Origin: an uncultured Gardnerella sp.
GTDB taxonomy: Bacteria; Actinomycetota; Actinomycetes; Actinomycetales; Bifidobacteriaceae
Length of the DNA stretch: 9,005 nt
Direction of reading: 5' to 3'
Assembly (NCBI GenBank): GCA_947252975.1
Contig: CAMXWX010000037.1
Span: 1-9,005, forward strand
Under the pieces are notes generated by a model that had not been told where the DNA came from, made no database searches, and was given only the letters and a program-made list of their open reading frames with translations. Positions 6,428 through 9,005 of this stretch are shown piece by piece. A program made the position numbers and the translations under genes. Every line of letters starts with the position of its first letter. The stretch's first letter is position 1.

Positions 6428-7577
6428 GAATATAGACGATTTTTTCAATCAAAACGCTAAATGGAGTCACGATTCATCCAAGCCACCTGTTCCGCCAAAA
6501 TCGCGAAAAGCAAGAAATGCGCGTAGAAATCGCAAAAGTAAAAGAAATCGTATAGTTGCATTCATTCTTGCACTAGTTTTTGCGTTGCTATTTGTTGTTG
6601 GATATGGCTTATATCGCGTTGCGGTTTATGTAAGAAACAATAGTCAGTCGTCAATAATGGAAGACTGGACAGGTCCTGGAAGTGGGTTCGTTGAATTTAC
6701 GATTGAACCAGGTCAAGGATCTGTAGAAGTGGGAAATAACCTTGTTAAGGCGCAGGTTGTAAAGTCGCAATCCACTTTTTCTAATATTGTTGCAGCAAAT
6801 AACAAGATTTTGTACCCAGGAATTTACGCGCTTAAAAAACACATGAATTCAATGGACGTAGTGGAAATTCTTTCCGACCAAAGCAAGGCTGGTGGATTCT
6901 TAGACGTTAAAGCAGGGGAGCGCGCAACGGAGGTTATTCGCAAGGCTGCACAAATATCGGGAATTGACATTGCTCAATTTAACGCGATTCAAAAAGCGGA
7001 CGGCGAGGGGATTTTGCCGCCAGAGGCGGGCGGAAGCTTTGAAGGATGGTTGGAGCCTGGAGTTTACAACGTAAAAGCTATTAAGTCAGCCAGCAAGATA
7101 CTGGCAAAAATGGTAGATAAGCGCGTTAAAAAGCTTGATTCCCTAGGCGTTCCTAAGGGCGATTTGCGTCAAAAAGTTCTTAAAATTGCTTCCATTGCAG
7201 AAGCAGAAGTCAATAATCGCGAATACTACGGCAAAGTTTCGCGCGTAATCTTAAATCGTTTGGCTAAAGACATGCCTTTGGGAATGGATACTACGGTTGC
7301 GTACGGCATTGGGATTAAGGCGATTAACCTTACGCAATCGCAGCTAGACGATGCAAGCAACCCGTACAACACTAGGATTCACAAGGGGCTGCCGCCTACT
7401 CCTATAAGCATTCCTGGAGATAACGCGATTTTGGCGGCTCTTAATCCAGCGAATGGTTCATGGATTTATTTTGTTACAACCAACTTAAAGACTGGCGAAA
7501 CTAAGTTTGCGGATAACTACGACGATTTCTTAAAGATCCGCGACGAGTATAAGCGCTCCAACGAAAACGCCAACTAG
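6420..7577 (+). CDS. mltG: Endolytic murein transglycosylase MltG (YceG-like)
   Basis: A 385-aa membrane-anchored lytic transglycosylase that cuts nascent peptidoglycan strands and is thought to help set glycan length. The N-terminus is polar and very basic (KSRKARNARRNRKSKRNR, residues about 27-44). It is followed by one membrane helix (about 45-68) that would place the rest outside the cell. The YceG domain shows the catalytic glutamate, probably Glu261 in IASIAEAEV, equivalent to E. coli Glu218. It also has the conserved VILNRL, MGMDTTVAYG-type segment and NPYNTRIHKGLPPTPI (from residue 314), and ends with IYFVT...GETKFADNYDDF. The ATG at 6420 follows AGAAAGGAAG and overlaps the ruvX stop. 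An in-frame GTG at 6381 lies in the ruvX repeat and lacks such a site. Length and fold look intact. The TAG stop is the first triplet of an inverted repeat. Confidence 0.94.
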   Translation: MSENIDDFFNQNAKWSHDSSKPPVPPKSRKARNARRNRKSKRNRIVAFILALVFALLFVVGYGLYRVAVYVRNNSQSSIMEDWTGPGSGFVEFTIEPGQGSVEVGNNLVKAQVVKSQSTFSNIVAANNKILYPGIYALKKHMNSMDVVEILSDQSKAGGFLDVKAGERATEVIRKAAQISGIDIAQFNAIQKADGEGILPPEAGGSFEGWLEPGVYNVKAIKSASKILAKMVDKRVKKLDSLGVPKGDLRQKVLKIASIAEAEVNNREYYGKVSRVILNRLAKDMPLGMDTTVAYGIGIKAINLTQSQLDDASNPYNTRIHKGLPPTPISIPGDNAILAALNPANGSWIYFVTTNLKTGETKFADNYDDFLKIRDEYKRSNENAN

Positions 7578-7723
7578 CGCGCCAACCTGCCTTCGAGCTT
7601 AGAGTGTAGCGCGCTCCGTGCTTGGTATTGCGCGAGGTTTGAGTATTTCTCTCCTCGCAAGTGACGCGCACTTTTGCGTATAGCTTATGGACGTTAATAT
7701 TCTAAGGCTTCAGGTTGGCGCTA
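7575..7723. repeat. Inverted repeat pair starting at the mltG stop codon
   Basis: The left arm (7575-7603) and right arm (7701-7723) share exact GCGCCAACCTG (7579-7589, and its complement at 7711-7721). They also match at the outer TAGC and, with small gaps, at the inner AGC-TTAGA. The 149-bp span looks like a small non-autonomous element or a long-range RNA stem. No target duplication or transposase is seen. Confidence 0.65.
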
Positions 7724-7754
7724 TTTATTGCTCGTAGAGAAATACATCAAACCT
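7635..7754. repeat. Second inverted repeat pair interleaved with the first
   Basis: AGGTTTGAGTATTTCTCT (7635-7652) matches the reverse complement of 7736-7754 across 18 positions with one extra base in the right arm. The arm order is left1, left2, right1, right2, so the two pairs cannot form as simple nested hairpins. A local hairpin (7628-7660) competes for the left arm. Confidence 0.7.
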
Positions 7755-7791
7755 TCTGAATATCTAGAACTTTTGCGTGGTTTTTATCACC

Positions 7792-7880
7792 GAGATTCTC
7801 GATTTTTCTTGCTCTCTCGGCGAGTCACCATCTAGCGACGCTGAGGCTCGCCTCGATAGCTGCGAAAAATCTCGAATCTC
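7792..7880 (-). repeat. 89-bp palindromic element, copy A (inverted relative to copy B)
   Basis: The reverse complement matches the element at 8517-8604 at about 83 of 89 aligned positions, by hand alignment. Its own ends form 17-bp arms with two central mismatches (GAGATTCGAGATTTTTC against GAGATTCTCGATTTTTC). Internal short hairpins include GAGG-nGAG-CCTC. Similarity to copy B continues a few bases past both ends (AGGT- side and -GGTGAT side). It has the form of a small non-autonomous (MITE- or REP-like) element. Read on the minus strand it is open, but copy B is not. Confidence 0.85.
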
Positions 7881-7941
7881 TACCTCGCTTGACGTATTTG
7901 TGTAATTACAAAAAGCCTTTAACCACATTGAGTGAAATTTG

Positions 7942-7971
7942 TTGCGTGCGAAGTTTTTGCGCATTTAGCAT
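7942..7971 (+). promoter_or_regulatory. Possible promoter giving a leaderless peptidase mRNA
   Basis: TTGCGT (7942-7947) and TAGCAT (7966-7971) are 18 bp apart. Transcription would start at about 7978, the A of the ATG. CATAAT (7969-7974) is an alternative -10 but fits spacing less well. No Shine-Dalgarno is seen before 7978, which agrees with a leaderless transcript, common in Actinobacteria. The match is weak. Confidence 0.3.
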
Positions 7972-7977
7972 AATCGA

Positions 7978-8481
7978 ATGAGTCAATTTATTATCGCGTG
8001 CTTATTTGCAACGCCAACGCTTATATGCATGATTGCAGTGTGCGTAACGGATTTAACAAGCCGCATTGTGCCTAGACTTTGGGTTGTGCTAGCTGCTTTT
8101 GCACAATCTGCAGCGAACCTTATTTTTTCGCTGATTACTTTGCACAATGTTAATTTTCTTTTGCGCGGCTGGCTTTGCGCAATAACAGTTTTTGCATTCT
8201 ACGTTTTGGTGCAAAAACTTTGCATGCGAGGAGCACTCGGATTTGGCGACGTTACGTGCGCTTCTATGATTGCTCAAGCTTTGGCGCTATTTGGATTCGG
8301 CTGCATAATCTACTGGTTTGCATTAGTTGGAATATTTGGATTAATTTGGATTTTAGTGTGGAAAATCTACTCTAGAGTCTGCTTGCGATTTTTCCGCGAG
8401 CATCTTGTGCAAAATGAACAAAATAAAATCCCGTTCGTGCCTGTTCTAGCTGCATCTGCGCTCATCGCTGTTATGCTTTGA
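7978..8481 (+). CDS. A24 family prepilin peptidase (TadV/CpaA-like, short form)
   Basis: A 167-aa polytopic membrane protein, almost wholly hydrophobic, with about six membrane segments. Both catalytic aspartates of A24 aspartic peptidases are present. Asp25 lies in VTDLTSRIVPR (codon 8050-8052), and Asp91 lies in the GFGDV motif (codon 8248-8250). The C-terminal KIPFVPVLAASALI also fits the family. It lacks the N-terminal cytoplasmic methyltransferase domain of PilD, so it resembles the short TadV/CpaA type. Such enzymes cut prepilin leader peptides at the inner face of the membrane. No pilin or Tad gene lies in the window, so its substrates must be encoded elsewhere. In M. tuberculosis a gene of this type (Rv2551c) also lies near alaS-ruvX-mltG. 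The gene is flanked by two inverted copies of an 89-bp element. ATG at 7978 has no Shine-Dalgarno. Confidence 0.88.
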   Translation: MSQFIIACLFATPTLICMIAVCVTDLTSRIVPRLWVVLAAFAQSAANLIFSLITLHNVNFLLRGWLCAITVFAFYVLVQKLCMRGALGFGDVTCASMIAQALALFGFGCIIYWFALVGIFGLIWILVWKIYSRVCLRFFREHLVQNEQNKIPFVPVLAASALIAVML

Positions 8482-8516
8482 ACTTTTGCTGCAATTCTAT
8501 AGTGATAAGTAAGGTG

Positions 8517-8604
8517 GAGATTCGAGATTTTTCGCCGCTATCGAGGTGAGCCTCAGCGCCGAAGGTGGTGACTCGCCGAGAGAGCAAGAAAAATCGAGAA
8601 TCTC
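8517..8604 (+). repeat. 88-bp palindromic element, copy B
   Basis: This is the opposite-orientation partner of 7792-7880. The 17-bp terminal arms and the right half are identical to copy A. Differences cluster in the middle, with five substitutions and one missing base. One of them creates a TGA in the frame that is open in copy A (CGAGGTGAG versus CGAGGCGAG). It begins 36 bp after the peptidase stop. Confidence 0.85.
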
Positions 8605-8641
8605 AGGTGATTAAGCAATACGCAATTGTTCAAGCATGCAA

Positions 8642-8822
8642 GAGGGCTGGGTGATTCTTGGTCGAACAGTATAAGAGCGGCAGCCGATACCCAATAACAC
8701 AATGGCACACGCCTACAAACAAACTTCAACCAAAAACAAAATCAAAGCCAAATCGGAACAACCGCAACAACAGACTGCACGTAAGAGGCGGAGCGTTGTG
8801 AGACAAGAATTACCCAGCCCTC
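8642..8822. repeat. 19-bp inverted repeat pair around the start of the 67-aa ORF
   Basis: GAGGGCTGGGTGATTCTTG (8642-8660) matches the reverse complement of 8804-8822 at 18 of 19 positions, with a 143-bp spacer. The right arm also sits in a local hairpin, GCGTTGT (8793-8799) with ACAACGC (8825-8831). It could be the ends of another small element, or an RNA with alternative folds. Confidence 0.7.
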
Positions 8823-8905
8823 CTACAACGCTAAATAGGAAAGCATTGCAACAAATTTTGCTCAATGTGGTTAAAGGCTTGTGTGATAGATTGCGTGGAT
8901 TGTGA
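8702..8905 (+). CDS. Hypothetical basic protein, doubtful
   Basis: A 67-aa ORF starting MAHAYKQTSTKNKIKAKS and rich in Lys, Gln and Arg, with a basic cluster ARKRRS. The C-terminal third (LNRKALQQILLNVVKGLCDRLRGL) could be an amphipathic helix. I recognise no family. No Shine-Dalgarno precedes the ATG. A TATAAG (8670-8675) might be a -10, but its -35 is poor. The ORF crosses the right arm of an inverted repeat, so it may be chance reading of repeat DNA. Against that, codons are not unlike the neighbours and there is no better use of the stretch. Confidence 0.3.
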   Translation: MAHAYKQTSTKNKIKAKSEQPQQQTARKRRSVVRQELPSPPTTLNRKALQQILLNVVKGLCDRLRGL

Positions 8906-9005
8906 GCAATACTTAGTGGTTAGTAGAATACAGATTTAGAATCGAGTATTGATTTAAAATAAAGAACAGTATTAAGTGCAAGAAGTATAACAATAAATAT
9001 AACGC

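Larger units (their letters stand above)
7578..7977. other. Repeat-filled stretch between mltG and the A24 peptidase gene
   Basis: No convincing gene is seen in these 400 bases. They hold two interleaved inverted repeat pairs (7575-7723 and 7635-7754), a local hairpin (TTGCG-CG-AGG at 7628-7637 with CCTCGCAA at 7653-7660) and one copy of the 89-bp palindromic element (7792-7880). About 97 bp then lead to the peptidase start. In other Actinobacteria aroE usually sits between mltG and the A24 peptidase gene, and no trace of it was recognised here. No clear rho-independent terminator for mltG was found. Confidence 0.7.
8482..9005. other. Gene-poor right end with repeats and one doubtful ORF
   Basis: This stretch holds copy B of the 89-bp element (8517-8604), a 19-bp inverted repeat pair (8642-8660 and 8804-8822) and a doubtful 67-aa ORF. 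The final 100 bases are A+T-rich with no gene. A TTGATT (8949-8954) and a TATAAC (8986-8991) could belong to a promoter for a gene beyond the window, but their spacing is wrong for one promoter. No tRNA or terminator was found. Confidence 0.6.

Noticed and set aside
7764..7964. Minus-strand 66-aa reading frame across copy A of the palindromic element
   Set aside because: The open frame comes from the repeat itself. The matching frame in copy B is broken by TGA and a 1-bp length change, so coding is not conserved. A search for this translated repeat in annotated proteins would show spurious gene calls.
8642..8700. tRNA-like stretch (GGTCGAAC resembling a T-loop)
   Set aside because: No acceptor stem, D arm or anticodon arm can be built around it; the arms pair better with 8804-8822.
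7578..8822. Insertion sequence or composite transposon with its own transposase
   Set aside because: No transposase or recombinase reading frame is present, and no clear target-site duplication was found around any of the inverted repeats.

Overview
The window looks like the chromosome of a moderately A+T-rich member of the Bifidobacteriaceae, most likely Gardnerella. The clues are the actinobacterial gene order DUF948 - DUF6167-like - alaS - ruvX - mltG, protein sequences that look bifidobacterial, and codon use rich in GCT, CTT and GAT. This placement rests on recognising protein families by eye, not on a search.

Layout. Every gene called is on the + strand. Positions 1-1449 hold the 3' part of galT (galactose-1-phosphate uridylyltransferase), whose reading frame is open to the left edge. 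A short repeat array follows, then a histidine-phosphatase (phosphoglycerate mutase-like) gene at 1572-2246. A good promoter with a perfect inverted repeat over its -35 lies at 2311-2346. It appears to start a tightly packed unit: DUF948 membrane protein (2388-2822), DUF6167-like small membrane protein (2822-3100), alaS (3153-5834), ruvX (5897-6427) and mltG (6420-7577). Two joints in this unit overlap (1 nt and 8 nt), which suggests translational coupling. The unit joins tRNA charging (AlaS), 16S rRNA 3'-end maturation (RuvX) and cell-wall glycan cleavage (MltG).

Positions 7578-7977 hold no convincing gene and are filled with inverted repeats. A small A24 prepilin peptidase gene follows (7978-8481). 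It is flanked by two inverted copies of an approximately 89-bp palindromic element (7792-7880 and 8517-8604). The last 520 bases hold the second copy, another 19-bp inverted repeat pair and one doubtful basic 67-aa ORF.

The main unusual signals are these. (1) The A24 gene is bracketed by near-identical inverted palindromic elements. (2) aroE is missing from the mltG-aroE-A24 order known in other Actinobacteria, and a repeat island sits in its place. (3) Two interleaved inverted repeats begin inside the mltG stop codon. (4) Short tandem duplications recur at or just after the ends of several genes and inside galT. (5) An inverted repeat overlaps the -35 of the alaS operon promoter. I see no transposase, CRISPR array, tRNA, rRNA or phage gene, and nothing that amounts to a proven new multi-gene system.
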